DNA of 64,000 nt, taken from assembly GCA_045593555.1 (NCBI GenBank), contig JAZNWU010000026.1, forward strand, positions 23,732-87,731. The letters run 5' to 3'. The DNA comes from Fimenecus sp045593555 (lineage in GTDB: Bacteria > Bacillota > Clostridia > Oscillospirales > Acutalibacteraceae). Positions within the stretch are counted from its first letter, which is position 1. Every line of letters begins with the position of its first letter. Positions 15,914 to 24,794 of the stretch are shown in pieces. The position numbers and the translations under genes were made by a program. The notes beneath the pieces were generated by a model. It was not told the DNA's origin and ran no database searches. It saw nothing but the letters and a program-made list of their open reading frames with translations.

Positions 15914-17554
15914 ATGAAAAAAGTAATATCTTGTTTACTTGTATGCATTTTGTTAGTGACAATGTGCTTTACAGGTTGCAAAAAAGAGGAAAAAGTTGAA
16001 ATTGATGGTGTGAAGATTGCCTTGTCTGATAATCAGATAACTGTTGATGGCGAAAATATCACAAATGATAACACTCAGGCAGTTTATTCAGCAAATGACA
16101 TTGTTTTCTACCTTGAGGGTCAGGACTTCAAATATGGTGAAGGCACAAAGGAAGAGGAACATTCACAGGCTGAAGCAGATAAGCACACAGTTATTCATAT
16201 TACAAAACCCGGAAGATATGTCTTAAGTGGTGAACTTTCTGCAGGACAAGTTGCAGTTGATTTAGGTGAAGAAGCAGAAACAGACCCTGAAGCAGTTGTA
16301 ACACTTATTCTCAATGATGTTGATATTACTTGTACGGTTGCTCCTGCAATCATTTTCTATAATGTATATGAATGTGGCGTTGCTGATGAAGAAACCGCAA
16401 CGAAAGATGTTGACACCAGCAAAGCAGGTGCTAATGTAATTATTGCAGATGGCACAACAAATAATATTGATGGTTCCCATGTGGCAAAGATTTATAAATC
16501 GTATGAACTCAACGAAGACGGAACAGAAGTAGTTGATAGCAAGAAACTTCACAAATACGATGCTGCATTTTATTCAAAGAAAACAATGAATGTTACAGGT
16601 GGAGAAAAAGGGGATGGAGCACTCAACATTACTGCAGATAATGAAGGTTTAGATAGTGAACTTCATCTAACAATCAACGGTGGTAATATAAACATCACAT
16701 CAGGAAATGACGGAATCAACACAAATGAAGACAATGTTTCCGTAACAACAATCAATGGAGGCAACCTTAACATTTTCGTTACAGGAAGTACAGGCGAAGG
16801 TGACGGAATCGACTCAAATGGGTGGCTCGTTATCAATGGAGGCTCTGTGATGAGTCAGGCTTGTGCTACGAGCGGTGATGCAGGAATTGACTCTGATTTA
16901 GGTATCTATATCAATGGTGGTTCAGTTGTAGCATCAGGTAACATGATGGACAGAATTTCAGGTGGTGAACAGACATACACCGTGTTTAATTTCACTGCAT
17001 CACAATCGGGTGAAAGCACATATACTCTTAAAACATCTGACGGAGAAGATGTTGCATCATATAAACCGACAAATGATTTCACATATTTGGTTGTTGCAGG
17101 TGATTATCTCACAGAGGGTGAATACAGCTTATATCAAGATGATACAGTTTTATCAGTTGCACAGACAGGTCAACATATGCAAAGACCTGAAAATATGGAA
17201 GTACCTGAAGGTATGGAAGATATGACAAGACCCGAGGGTATGGAAGATATGAGCCGTCCAGATGATATGGGTGGAAGATTTGATAAGTTTGAAGATATGA
17301 CACCACCGGAAAATATGGGAGAAGTGCCACAAAAACCTGAAAATATAGAAATGCCTGAGGATATGACATTCCCAGAGGGTATGGAAAACATGAAACCTCA
17401 AGGTGGCATGCAGGGTGGCAGAAACCCTATGGGTGTAACAATGAACACAGACAATCTTTCTACAACATTCACAATAGTTAAGGGCGGAAATCAATTTATG
17501 GTAGTTACGGCTGTGGAGGCAGAGTCAGAAACAGTAAGCGAAAAAGAGAATTAA
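15914..17554 (+). CDS. Lipoprotein with Cthe_2159-type carbohydrate-binding beta-helix domain
   Basis: A 546-residue predicted lipoprotein whose lipobox FTGC puts the lipidated cysteine at residue 22. The body resembles the Cthe_2159 carbohydrate-binding family (formerly DUF4353), a calcium-dependent beta-helix reported to bind polygalacturonate and cellulose: repeated INGGNINITSGNDGIN, GEGDGIDSNGWLVINGG and GDAGIDSDLGIYINGGSV rungs. Residues about 425-515 form a Pro/Glu/Met-rich tail with repeated PEGM and PENM units, an unusual methionine load. The ATG at 15914 follows AAGGGGGAAA. Its position after the uronate operon suggests holding pectin at the cell surface. Confidence 0.75.
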   Translation: MKKVISCLLVCILLVTMCFTGCKKEEKVEIDGVKIALSDNQITVDGENITNDNTQAVYSANDIVFYLEGQDFKYGEGTKEEEHSQAEADKHTVIHITKPGRYVLSGELSAGQVAVDLGEEAETDPEAVVTLILNDVDITCTVAPAIIFYNVYECGVADEETATKDVDTSKAGANVIIADGTTNNIDGSHVAKIYKSYELNEDGTEVVDSKKLHKYDAAFYSKKTMNVTGGEKGDGALNITADNEGLDSELHLTINGGNINITSGNDGINTNEDNVSVTTINGGNLNIFVTGSTGEGDGIDSNGWLVINGGSVMSQACATSGDAGIDSDLGIYINGGSVVASGNMMDRISGGEQTYTVFNFTASQSGESTYTLKTSDGEDVASYKPTNDFTYLVVAGDYLTEGEYSLYQDDTVLSVAQTGQHMQRPENMEVPEGMEDMTRPEGMEDMSRPDDMGGRFDKFEDMTPPENMGEVPQKPENIEMPEDMTFPEGMENMKPQGGMQGGRNPMGVTMNTDNLSTTFTIVKGGNQFMVVTAVEAESETVSEKEN

Positions 17555-17562
17555 TAAGAATT

Positions 17563-17597
17563 ATGACGATGACAGAATTTGTCATCGTCATTTTTTT
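17563..17597 (+). terminator. Rho-independent terminator
   Basis: ATGACGATGACA (17563-17574) pairs perfectly with TGTCATCGTCAT (17580-17591) and is followed by seven or more T. Confidence 0.9.
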
Positions 17598-17598
17598 G

Positions 17599-17627
17599 TT
17601 GCATTATATTTCATCTGATGATAAAAT
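17599..17627 (+). promoter_or_regulatory. Sigma-A promoter of the LRR-dockerin gene
   Basis: TTGCAT (17599-17604) and TAAAAT (17622-17627) with a 17-base spacer lie 30 bases before the ATG. Confidence 0.7.
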
Positions 17628-17657
17628 ATACATAAGTATAATGAAAGGTGGTGCATT

Positions 17658-19103
17658 ATGAAGAAAACTCTGAAAAGTATTTTATCTATTCTAATTGCTA
17701 TTTCTATCTTTATATGCACCATACCCGTTACTGCATTAACAAGTGGTGACTTTATCTATGAAATAGTTAATGGTGATGCAGTAATTACAGCATATAATGG
17801 TACAGAAACCGAAGTTACTGTTCCTGCTGAGATTGATGGATATACAGTATATGGAGTCGGGGAATCAGCATTTAAGAATAATACAAAAGTCACAACAGTC
17901 ACAGTCACTGCGGGTATTAAGTCTATTGGTGCGTCGGCTTTTGAAAATTGTACAAGCCTTGCAACCATTACACTCCCGGGAACTATTATGCATTTTGGTG
18001 AAAATGCAATTTACAATACTGCATATTATAATGATAAAAGCAATTGGAAAGAAAAGCCTAACACCTCTTCCAGTGACGACACTATTCTTTGGGAAGATAT
18101 TATTGCAACTGGACTTGAATATCTTTATCTCGGTAAAATACTCGTTAAAATTTCCTATGAAGGTTCATATTCAATAAGATACGGTACAACGGTAATTGCC
18201 GACGGTGCTTTTGCAGGCTGTAAGGCGAATCAGGTTACATTAGCAAGTCAGACAGCAACAATAGGTAACAATGCTTTTAAGGATTGTCAGAATCTTGCAC
18301 AGATTAAGTTCTCAAGCAATATTGAGTATATAGGAAAATCTGCTTTTGAAAACTGTACATCTCTTGTAAATATCACATTACCTGAAAAGGACATTCAGAT
18401 GTATGCAAGTGCATTTTATAATACAGAATATTATAATAATGCTGAAAATTGGAATAAAGATATTCTTTATTATAATACGATTGCCATTGGAATAAATGAA
18501 GATTGTTCTGTTGCAGAAATAGCCGATGGAACAACAAAAATTATTGCCGAAGCATTGACAGATAAGGATGTTGTTATACCTGAATCAGTTGCTGACATTT
18601 CTCCTGAAGCTTTTACTGATAAAGACAGTGTAACGATTTACGGTTACGCAGGCACTTATGCACAGGAATATGCCACTGCTTACGATATAAAATTTGTTGA
18701 TTTGAGTTCACTTCTTAAAGGTGATGTGAACTTTGATGGAAATATTGATAGAACAGACTACAATATTCTTTGTAGTGTCTGTACAACACAGGCAATTCAG
18801 ACAGTTCCGATTTCTCTTGCAGGAGATATGGATGAAGATGGTGCAGTCGATGGAATTGATGTGATTATCCTTGATTTGATACTCAATGATATGCCACCAT
18901 CAAGACTGAAGGGTGACGCTGACGGTGACGGTGATGTGGATTGGCTTGATTATGACTTGCTTGTTGCCATTTCCCAAACAAGAGCAAGAGTTACTGATAA
19001 TGTAATGTTCATTCGTTGTGATTTGAATGAAGATGGTGCAGTTGATAGCTTTGACGCACTTTGCCTTGATTTGGCACTAAAAAACATAGTCCCTTTAATA
19101 TAA
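17658..19103 (+). CDS. Secreted leucine-rich-repeat protein with two tandem dockerin-like modules
   Basis: A 481-residue exported protein with a signal peptide (1-26, cleavage near VTA-LT). Residues about 35-330 carry BspA-type LRR_5 repeats, seen as repeated SAFENCTSLxxITLP and GxxAFxxC units. The C-terminus holds two dockerin-like modules, 354-411 and 418-476, each with two calcium-loop segments of the form GDxNxDGxIDxxD. Type I dockerins bind cohesins to build cellulosome-like complexes, and a double module is unusual. AAAGGTGG precedes the ATG. The ligand of the LRR part is unknown, and no cohesin is visible in this window. Confidence 0.8.
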   Translation: MKKTLKSILSILIAISIFICTIPVTALTSGDFIYEIVNGDAVITAYNGTETEVTVPAEIDGYTVYGVGESAFKNNTKVTTVTVTAGIKSIGASAFENCTSLATITLPGTIMHFGENAIYNTAYYNDKSNWKEKPNTSSSDDTILWEDIIATGLEYLYLGKILVKISYEGSYSIRYGTTVIADGAFAGCKANQVTLASQTATIGNNAFKDCQNLAQIKFSSNIEYIGKSAFENCTSLVNITLPEKDIQMYASAFYNTEYYNNAENWNKDILYYNTIAIGINEDCSVAEIADGTTKIIAEALTDKDVVIPESVADISPEAFTDKDSVTIYGYAGTYAQEYATAYDIKFVDLSSLLKGDVNFDGNIDRTDYNILCSVCTTQAIQTVPISLAGDMDEDGAVDGIDVIILDLILNDMPPSRLKGDADGDGDVDWLDYDLLVAISQTRARVTDNVMFIRCDLNEDGAVDSFDALCLDLALKNIVPLI

Positions 19104-19133
19104 AAAACGCTTAGAGTTTCCTCTAAGCGTTTT
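19104..19133. terminator. Bidirectional terminator
   Basis: AAAACGCTTAGAG (19104-19116) pairs with CTCTAAGCGTTTT (19121-19133). It separates the plus-strand LRR-dockerin gene from the convergent HAD gene, whose last codons lie inside the hairpin. Confidence 0.85.
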
Positions 19134-19953
19134 CTTTTTCTGTAATATATCTGACGACGCTGTTGTCATCATTTGTACCGATAACAATATCTGCAAATTC
19201 TTTTAATTGTGGTATAGCGTTGTCAACTGCAACTGCAGTATCAGCACCTTTAAGCATTATAATATCATTAAGGTTATCGCCAAATGCTGTAATCATATCT
19301 GCACCAATAATTTCCTTAACTTCTTTAGCACCATTGGCCTTTGATGCTGTATGAGAATATATTTCAATAAGCCAATCATCAGAATAACTGTCTTTATAAT
19401 ATGCAAAGTCAATTTCAGTAATTTCTTTCAGCTTTTCAACAATTTCATCAAGATATTCAGGTAAAGCATAATAATTCACATAGACAGGATGTTGACCTTC
19501 AGGAATATCTGTAAGGTCGTTTGTCTGTGTAAATCTGCCATCAAGCATATTGACTCTCATATCATAGAACTCTTTCATTCCGTCGTTGTCAAATTCAGTA
19601 TATTTTATGGAAAGCTTATAGTCATCACTATAAAGGAACATAAAAGGGTGAAGATTTTTCTCATAAAAACAATCGAGAACATTTTGAAGAACAGAGTGCT
19701 TTATTTCGTGATATTTTACTGCTTTTTTAGTTTCTGTGTCATATACAAAAACACCATTCATAAGAACAATTGGTGCTGCAAAATGTACTCCATCAAGAAT
19801 TGGCATAGCACTTACCATACTTCTTGCAGTTGCGACTGAAAAAGCAATATCTTTTTTATAAAATTGATTCAATTTTTCTTTTGTGTATTCACTTAAAGTG
19901 CCGTCACTTTGTAAAAGTGTTCCGTCCATATCGCTGATGTATAATGTTTTCAT
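19123..19953 (-). CDS. Cof-type HAD-IIB family phosphatase
   Basis: A 276-residue haloacid-dehalogenase-like hydrolase. SDMDGTLLQSDG holds the nucleophile Asp, AAPIVLMNGVFVYD marks the start of the C2B cap, and FGDNLNDIIMLKGADTAVAVDNA carries the metal-binding aspartates of motif IV. Cof-type enzymes dephosphorylate sugar phosphates and cofactors, and the substrate is not predictable here. The ATG at 19953 is preceded by AGAGG; the longer frame to 19983 lacks a ribosome site. It appears monocistronic. Confidence 0.88.
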   Translation of the reverse strand: MKTLYISDMDGTLLQSDGTLSEYTKEKLNQFYKKDIAFSVATARSMVSAMPILDGVHFAAPIVLMNGVFVYDTETKKAVKYHEIKHSVLQNVLDCFYEKNLHPFMFLYSDDYKLSIKYTEFDNDGMKEFYDMRVNMLDGRFTQTNDLTDIPEGQHPVYVNYYALPEYLDEIVEKLKEITEIDFAYYKDSYSDDWLIEIYSHTASKANGAKEVKEIIGADMITAFGDNLNDIIMLKGADTAVAVDNAIPQLKEFADIVIGTNDDNSVVRYITEKENA

Positions 19954-19975
19954 AAAAGCCTCTTTAAAAACAATT

Positions 19976-20046
19976 AGTGTCATACTGAGGAACGAAAGTG
20001 ACGAAGTATCTCAGCAGAGATTCTTCGCTTTGCTCAGAATGACACT
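19976..20046. repeat. Palindromic repeat D, copy 1 (AGTGTCATNCTGAG type)
   Basis: AGTGTCATACTGAG at one end mirrors CTCAGAATGACACT at the other. The centre carries GAAGTATCTC and GAGATTCTTCG, which can also pair. A related unit is at 37046-37128. This kind of unit is seen in many bacterial genomes. Confidence 0.7.
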
Positions 20047-20056
20047 AAATAAAATA

Positions 20057-21130
20057 TTATTTAAGTAAAGATACTACAAGGTCGCCCATTTCAGAGGTTG
20101 TAATCTTCTTGAAACCATCTTCATAAATATCAGGTGTACGAGCAACTTTAAGTGCTTCGTTTACTGCATCTTCAATTGATTTTGCAGCATCTTTCTCATC
20201 AAATGAATACTGAAGCATCATTGCTGCTGAAAGGATTGTTGCAAGTGGGTTTGCTTTTTGCTGACCTGCAATATCAGGTGCTGAACCGTGAATTGGTTCA
20301 TAAAGTCCCATTTTGCCTGTTGCCAATGAAGCAGATGCCAGCATACCGATTGAACCACTAATCATTGAAGCTTCGTCTGAAAGAATATCACCGAAAATAT
20401 TTGAAGTAACGATAACATCAAACTGACCAGGATTACGAACTAACTGCATAGCACAGTTGTCAACATACATATGATTAAGTTCAACTTCAGGATATTCAGC
20501 AGACATCTTAATAACTGTTTCTCTCCAGAGTCTTGAGCTTTCGAGAACATTAGCCTTGTCAACGCTTGTGAGCTTCTTATTTCTCTTCATAGCCATTTCA
20601 TAAGCAGTTCTTGCAATTCTTTCGATTTCAGGAACTGAATACATTTCTGTATCATAAGCAGCAGGGTTTCCGTCAACTTCCTTTCTGCCTCTTTCACCGA
20701 AATAGATACCACCTGTAAGTTCACGGACAATCATAATGTCAAGACCGTCACCGATAATGCTGTCCTTAATAGGGGAAGCAGACTTAAGTGGTTCAAAAAT
20801 CTTTGCAGGACGAAGGTTTGCATAAAGTCCTAATGCACCACGGATACCTAAAAGACCTGCTTCAGGACGCTGTTTGCCCGGGAGAGTGTCCCATTTTGGT
20901 CCACCAACTGCACCAAGGAATACACAGTCAGCATTTTTACAAGCATCAACAGTTTCCTGTGGAAGTGGTTCGCCTGTTGCATCAATAGCACAACCGCCCA
21001 TAAGTTTGTAATCATAATTGAACTTAAATCCGTATTTTTCGCCTGTTGCATCAAGCACTTTTAATGCTTCGTCAACGATTTCAGGACCGATTCCGTCACC
21101 TTTTAATACTACAATATTATATTCTTTCAT
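20057..21130 (-). CDS. leuB: 3-isopropylmalate dehydrogenase
   Basis: A 357-residue NAD-dependent beta-decarboxylating dehydrogenase, the third enzyme of leucine synthesis. Motifs are VVLKGDGIGPEIV, the substrate loop ANLRPAKIFEPL, IVRELTGGIYFGERGR, the catalytic Lys in SVDKANVLESSRLWRE, and NAD-binding EPIHGSAPDIAGQQKANPLATILSAAMML. Length is typical. It starts just 1 base after the leuA stop, so the two are translationally linked and share the T-box. leuC and leuD are not in this window. Confidence 0.96.
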   Translation of the reverse strand: MKEYNIVVLKGDGIGPEIVDEALKVLDATGEKYGFKFNYDYKLMGGCAIDATGEPLPQETVDACKNADCVFLGAVGGPKWDTLPGKQRPEAGLLGIRGALGLYANLRPAKIFEPLKSASPIKDSIIGDGLDIMIVRELTGGIYFGERGRKEVDGNPAAYDTEMYSVPEIERIARTAYEMAMKRNKKLTSVDKANVLESSRLWRETVIKMSAEYPEVELNHMYVDNCAMQLVRNPGQFDVIVTSNIFGDILSDEASMISGSIGMLASASLATGKMGLYEPIHGSAPDIAGQQKANPLATILSAAMMLQYSFDEKDAAKSIEDAVNEALKVARTPDIYEDGFKKITTSEMGDLVVSLLK

Positions 21131-21131
21131 A

Positions 21132-22838
21132 TTACTTTTCCTCCCTTACTACATTTGGCATACAACGATTAACTGCACAAAGGATACCCTTGATAGATGC
21201 ATAGTTGATGTTGTGTGAAATGCCGATACCGAATACATCTTTGCCCTGTGGGTCTGTAATGTGAATATAGCTGACAGCCTTTGAGTCAGAACCAACTGAA
21301 ACAGCGTGTTCTGAATAGTCAATAAAGTGATAATCACCAAGACCAATTGTGTTCATAGCCTGACAGAATGCTCCGATAGGACCTGCTGCAATGCCCTCAA
21401 TCTGCTGTGGTTCATTACCATTGTACTGAACAGTACCAACAAAATGTACTCTTGACTGTTCTTCACCATGTTCTCTTTCTTCAAAGAACTTGTAGCTGAG
21501 AAGCTTATATGGGCCTGTAACATTGAGATATTCCTGCTGGAAGAGTGCATAAACCTCTTCTTTTGCAAGTTCCTTACCTTTTTCGTCACAGACTTTCTGA
21601 ACAATTTTGGAGAATTCAGGATGCATAGCCTTTGGCATGTTGTATCCGAATTCTGCCATAATATATGCAACGCCACCTTTACCTGACTGACTGTTGATAC
21701 GGATGATTGGTTCATATTCACGACCAACATCTGCAGGGTCAATAGGTAAGTATGGAACTTCCCAGAATTCTGTACCACTTGTACGCATATATTCCTTACC
21801 CTTGTTGATAGCATCCTGATGAGAGCCTGAGAATGCAGTGAAAACAAGTTCGCCACCGTATGGCTTTCTTGGGTCAACAGGCATTTTTGTTGTTCTTTCG
21901 AACATTTCCTTGATATCGTTCATGTGTGAGAAATCAAGCATAGGGTCAATACCCTGTGTGTACATATTAAGTGCAAGTGTTACAATGTCAACGTTGCCTG
22001 TTCTTTCACCGTTGCCGAAAAGAGTACCTTCAATTCTGTCTGCACCTGCTAAAAGACCAAGCTCAGCAGCAGCAACAGCAGTACCTCTGTCGTTATGAGG
22101 ATGCAAACTGATAATTGCATTTTCACGATTTTTAAGATTTCTGCAGAAATATTCAATCTGGTCAGCATATCCGTTTGGTGTACTACCTTCAACGGTTGCA
22201 GGGAGATTAAGAATAATCTTGTTATCTTCATTGATGTCAAGTGCTTCCATAACCTTTTCGCAGATAAGCACAGCATTGTCCATTTCTGTACCTGAAAAAC
22301 TTTCAGGTGAATATTCGTAACGGATGTTCACGTCTTTTTGAGATTTAAGTTCATCAGTAAGTTCTTTAATGAGTTTAGCACCCTGAACAGCAATATCAAT
22401 AACGCCATCCATGTCTTTCTTGAAAACAACTTTTCTCTGAAGAGTTGAAGTTGAGTTGTAGAAATGGATAATGACATTTTTAGCACCGTCAATAGCTTCA
22501 AAAGTCTTTCTGATAAGGTGTTCACGGCTCTGTACAAGCACCTGAATTGTAACATCATCAGGAATTAAGTTTTTTTCAATGAGAGTACGAAGAATTTCGT
22601 ATTCAGTTTCCGATGCTGATGGGAAACCAACCTCGATTTCTTTAAAACCGATATTGATGAGTGTTTTGAAATACTCAATTTTTTCCTGTAAATTCATTGG
22701 GTCAATAAGAGCCTGATTACCATCACGAAGGTCAACAGAACACCATACTGGTGGCTTTTCAATTGTTTTACTTGGCCATTGTCTGTCAGGAATGTTGATT
22801 GGCTCAAATGGGATGTATTTCTGGCATCCTTGTTTCAT
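21132..22838 (-). CDS. leuA: 2-isopropylmalate synthase (long form)
   Basis: A 568-residue enzyme condensing acetyl-CoA with 2-oxoisovalerate, the committed step of leucine synthesis. VDLRDGNQALIDPM carries the metal-binding Asp, GFKEIEVGFPSAS and SLHPHNDRGTAVAAAELG follow in the TIM barrel, and the last ~130 residues form the LeuA regulatory dimer domain (GIAAGPIGAFCQAMN). It matches the longer, actinobacterial-like LeuA type, which begins with a YIPFEPINIPDRQWPSK segment. The ATG at 22838 follows TTGGAGG. A leucine T-box sits directly upstream. Confidence 0.95.
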   Translation of the reverse strand: MKQGCQKYIPFEPINIPDRQWPSKTIEKPPVWCSVDLRDGNQALIDPMNLQEKIEYFKTLINIGFKEIEVGFPSASETEYEILRTLIEKNLIPDDVTIQVLVQSREHLIRKTFEAIDGAKNVIIHFYNSTSTLQRKVVFKKDMDGVIDIAVQGAKLIKELTDELKSQKDVNIRYEYSPESFSGTEMDNAVLICEKVMEALDINEDNKIILNLPATVEGSTPNGYADQIEYFCRNLKNRENAIISLHPHNDRGTAVAAAELGLLAGADRIEGTLFGNGERTGNVDIVTLALNMYTQGIDPMLDFSHMNDIKEMFERTTKMPVDPRKPYGGELVFTAFSGSHQDAINKGKEYMRTSGTEFWEVPYLPIDPADVGREYEPIIRINSQSGKGGVAYIMAEFGYNMPKAMHPEFSKIVQKVCDEKGKELAKEEVYALFQQEYLNVTGPYKLLSYKFFEEREHGEEQSRVHFVGTVQYNGNEPQQIEGIAAGPIGAFCQAMNTIGLGDYHFIDYSEHAVSVGSDSKAVSYIHITDPQGKDVFGIGISHNINYASIKGILCAVNRCMPNVVREEK

Positions 22839-22855
22839 AGTTTTTACCTCCAAAT

Positions 22856-23112
22856 AAAAAAATCGCCCCACTATCAAAGTTAGTTGATAGGGACGACGGA
22901 AAAATCTATCGTGGTACCACCCTAATTCATCGGTAACAACCGACCTTAGCGACCTCAAGCAAGGTCCGACTTGATAACGGGGTCAACCGTCATAAGCTAT
23001 GATTTCACTTATGCAACTCCGAAATGAGCTATACACATAAACACTGTATTGCCTCGCACCACACGGCAACTCTCTGAAATCGAGTGAATTATGTCTTGTT
23101 TTCTTCACTGTT
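22856..23112 (-). promoter_or_regulatory. T-box leader (leucine) controlling leuA-leuB
   Basis: Read on the minus strand, the leader holds an AGAGAG..GGTGCGAGGC stem I segment, a specifier region AGCTCATTTCGGAG with a CUC leucine codon, and the invariant antiterminator core AGGGTGGTACCACG (22909-22922). A terminator follows, with CGTCCCTATCAA against TTGATAGTGGGGCG and a T-run at its end. Uncharged leucine tRNA should pair with the specifier and core and let transcription reach leuA. No clear promoter was found between it and the adjacent MITE. Confidence 0.9.
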
Positions 23113-23116
23113 TTTG

Positions 23117-23395
23117 TAAGGTGAGATGAGCTAAACCAAATACGGTTTTTGACAGCACCTTTTTGCCTATTCTTCGTTAAAAATCTTGTAATACGGCAGT
23201 ATGACTGCGATTTTATGCCTTGAATAGACAAAAATCTCCTCGTCAAAAACTGCCTTGCACCGTAAATACTTGAAATTCAGATGAATTTTTGCTTTTAAGA
23301 CCGCAGATTTGCTGACGCAAATCAAGGGTGAAAAAGTGAAAATTCGCTGGAGGTCTGTATTTACGGCGTGTTTGGTTTAACTCATCTCACCTTAA
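23117..23395. mobile_element. MITE-like element with ~28-bp terminal inverted repeats
   Basis: The left end (23117-23144) begins TAAGGTGAGATGAGCTAAAC, and the right end (23367-23395), read in reverse, begins TTAAGGTGAGATGAGTTAAA. They match except at a few positions. The 220-bp centre has no convincing gene. It lies just upstream of the T-box leader, where a promoter would be expected. The outermost TA might be a target duplication, but that is uncertain. Confidence 0.7.
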
Positions 23396-23481
23396 GGGCT
23401 ATTTGATTTGTATTATATTTTATAGCATCTCGTGCAATTTGTCAATATACAAATTTAAACCATTAAAATACATACAGATGC

Positions 23482-23510
23482 TTGAAATTTTTTATATAGA
23501 ATGATAATAT
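23482..23510 (+). promoter_or_regulatory. Sigma-A promoter of the tandem lipase genes
   Basis: TTGAAA (23482-23487), a 17-base spacer and TAATAT (23505-23510) lie about 80 bases before the first lipase ATG. Confidence 0.6.
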
Positions 23511-23590
23511 TTTAATATGAGTTAGTTTAACAAATTATAAACATAATTTTAACAATGTTGGGGTATTGTTGTATAAAAGGATGTGAAATT

Positions 23591-24766
23591 ATGGAAAACA
23601 GAGAGTTAAAGTATCCAATTATTTTTGTTCATGGAATGTTTGGTTGGGGCGAAAATGAAGGGATAAACAAGAAAATTCCTTATTGGGGAGCAACAACAGG
23701 TAGCCTTACGGATTTTTTAAATGATAAGGGTTACGAGTGTTATGCGGCATCAGTAGGCCCTATTTCAAGTGCGTGGGACCAGGCATGTCAGTTGTATGCT
23801 CAACTTATGGGAACAAAGGTAGACTATGGAAAAGCTCATTCACAGCGTCATAATCACAGACAATTTGGCAGAGAATATGAAAAACCTCTGTTTGAGGGCT
23901 GGAGTGAAGAGAAAAAAGTTCATCTTATTGGTCATAGCTTTGGTGGACTTTGTATCCGTGTGCTTTCTCATTTATTAGAGTATGGTGACCCTCGTGAAGT
24001 TGAGGCAAGTGGTGATGATGTTTCACCATTGTTTAAAGGCGGAAACGGAAAACTTATATATAGTCTTAGTGCAATTTGTTCACCGTTGGGTGCAATAGAT
24101 ACTTACGAGGTTGCAGAAAAATATAGTCTGGTACGACCTATAAGAGCAGGAACGGTTTTCTATTCCTGTGCAATGGGACGCTCACCTTTAAATGGCAGAG
24201 CAGTAGATTTCCATCTTGAGCATTTCGGCCTTACAAATACTCCGGGACAAAAGGATACTGAATCAGGACATCAGGCAAGAAAACTTATGAGAAAGAAGTA
24301 TAAAGAAACTGATGATAATATTGTGTTCGGATTGTCACCTGAAGGAATAACAAAACTTAATAAAATGGTGGAAATTGTTCCTCATATCTATTACTTTTCC
24401 TTCCCGTTCAATGCTGTTGAATATGATGAAAAAAGACATAAGGATAAGGCTAAGAAAACAGATTTACCGTTAATGCATTTGACATCGTTCTTGTTGCTTC
24501 ATAATTCAAGACAAAAGGGAATTGACCGAAGTGGTGGAAATGATGGTCTTGTAGATGTTCTTGCTGCTTGTGCCCCACCTGATGAACCAAGCGTACAATA
24601 TACCGATAATATGGATTATGAATCAGGAATCTGGAATGTCATGCCTGTTCAAACAGGTGACCATGGTACTGCAATCGGGCTTATGGCAGATAAAGACGAT
24701 ACACAAAACTTCTATCTTAATATTATGGATTTGCTTAAGAAAATAGAATTAAAAGAAAATAAATAA
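23591..24766 (+). CDS. Family I.5-like lipase, first tandem copy
   Basis: A 391-residue alpha/beta hydrolase resembling the staphylococcal/Geobacillus lipases. It has FVHGMFGWG at the oxyanion hole (12-20), the nucleophile elbow GHSFGG with Ser116, an acid in GGNDGLVDV and the catalytic His in TGDHGTAIG. Residues 78-96 (DYGKAHSQRHNHRQFGREY) match the His-rich zinc-binding segment of that family. Family members are usually secreted, yet no signal peptide is present here. The ATG at 23591 follows AAGGATG. The next gene is a close paralogue. Confidence 0.8.
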   Translation: MENRELKYPIIFVHGMFGWGENEGINKKIPYWGATTGSLTDFLNDKGYECYAASVGPISSAWDQACQLYAQLMGTKVDYGKAHSQRHNHRQFGREYEKPLFEGWSEEKKVHLIGHSFGGLCIRVLSHLLEYGDPREVEASGDDVSPLFKGGNGKLIYSLSAICSPLGAIDTYEVAEKYSLVRPIRAGTVFYSCAMGRSPLNGRAVDFHLEHFGLTNTPGQKDTESGHQARKLMRKKYKETDDNIVFGLSPEGITKLNKMVEIVPHIYYFSFPFNAVEYDEKRHKDKAKKTDLPLMHLTSFLLLHNSRQKGIDRSGGNDGLVDVLAACAPPDEPSVQYTDNMDYESGIWNVMPVQTGDHGTAIGLMADKDDTQNFYLNIMDLLKKIELKENK

Positions 24767-24794
24767 ACTTTAAAACTCAAAGGAGCGTGAAAAA

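Noticed and set aside
17109..17494. Several open frames antisense to the lipoprotein's tail
   Set aside because: They arise from the Pro/Glu/Met repeat of the real gene and have repetitive, low-complexity translations.
22983..23246. 87-codon open frame upstream of leuA
   Set aside because: It lies across the T-box leader and the MITE end; the RNA structure explains the sequence.
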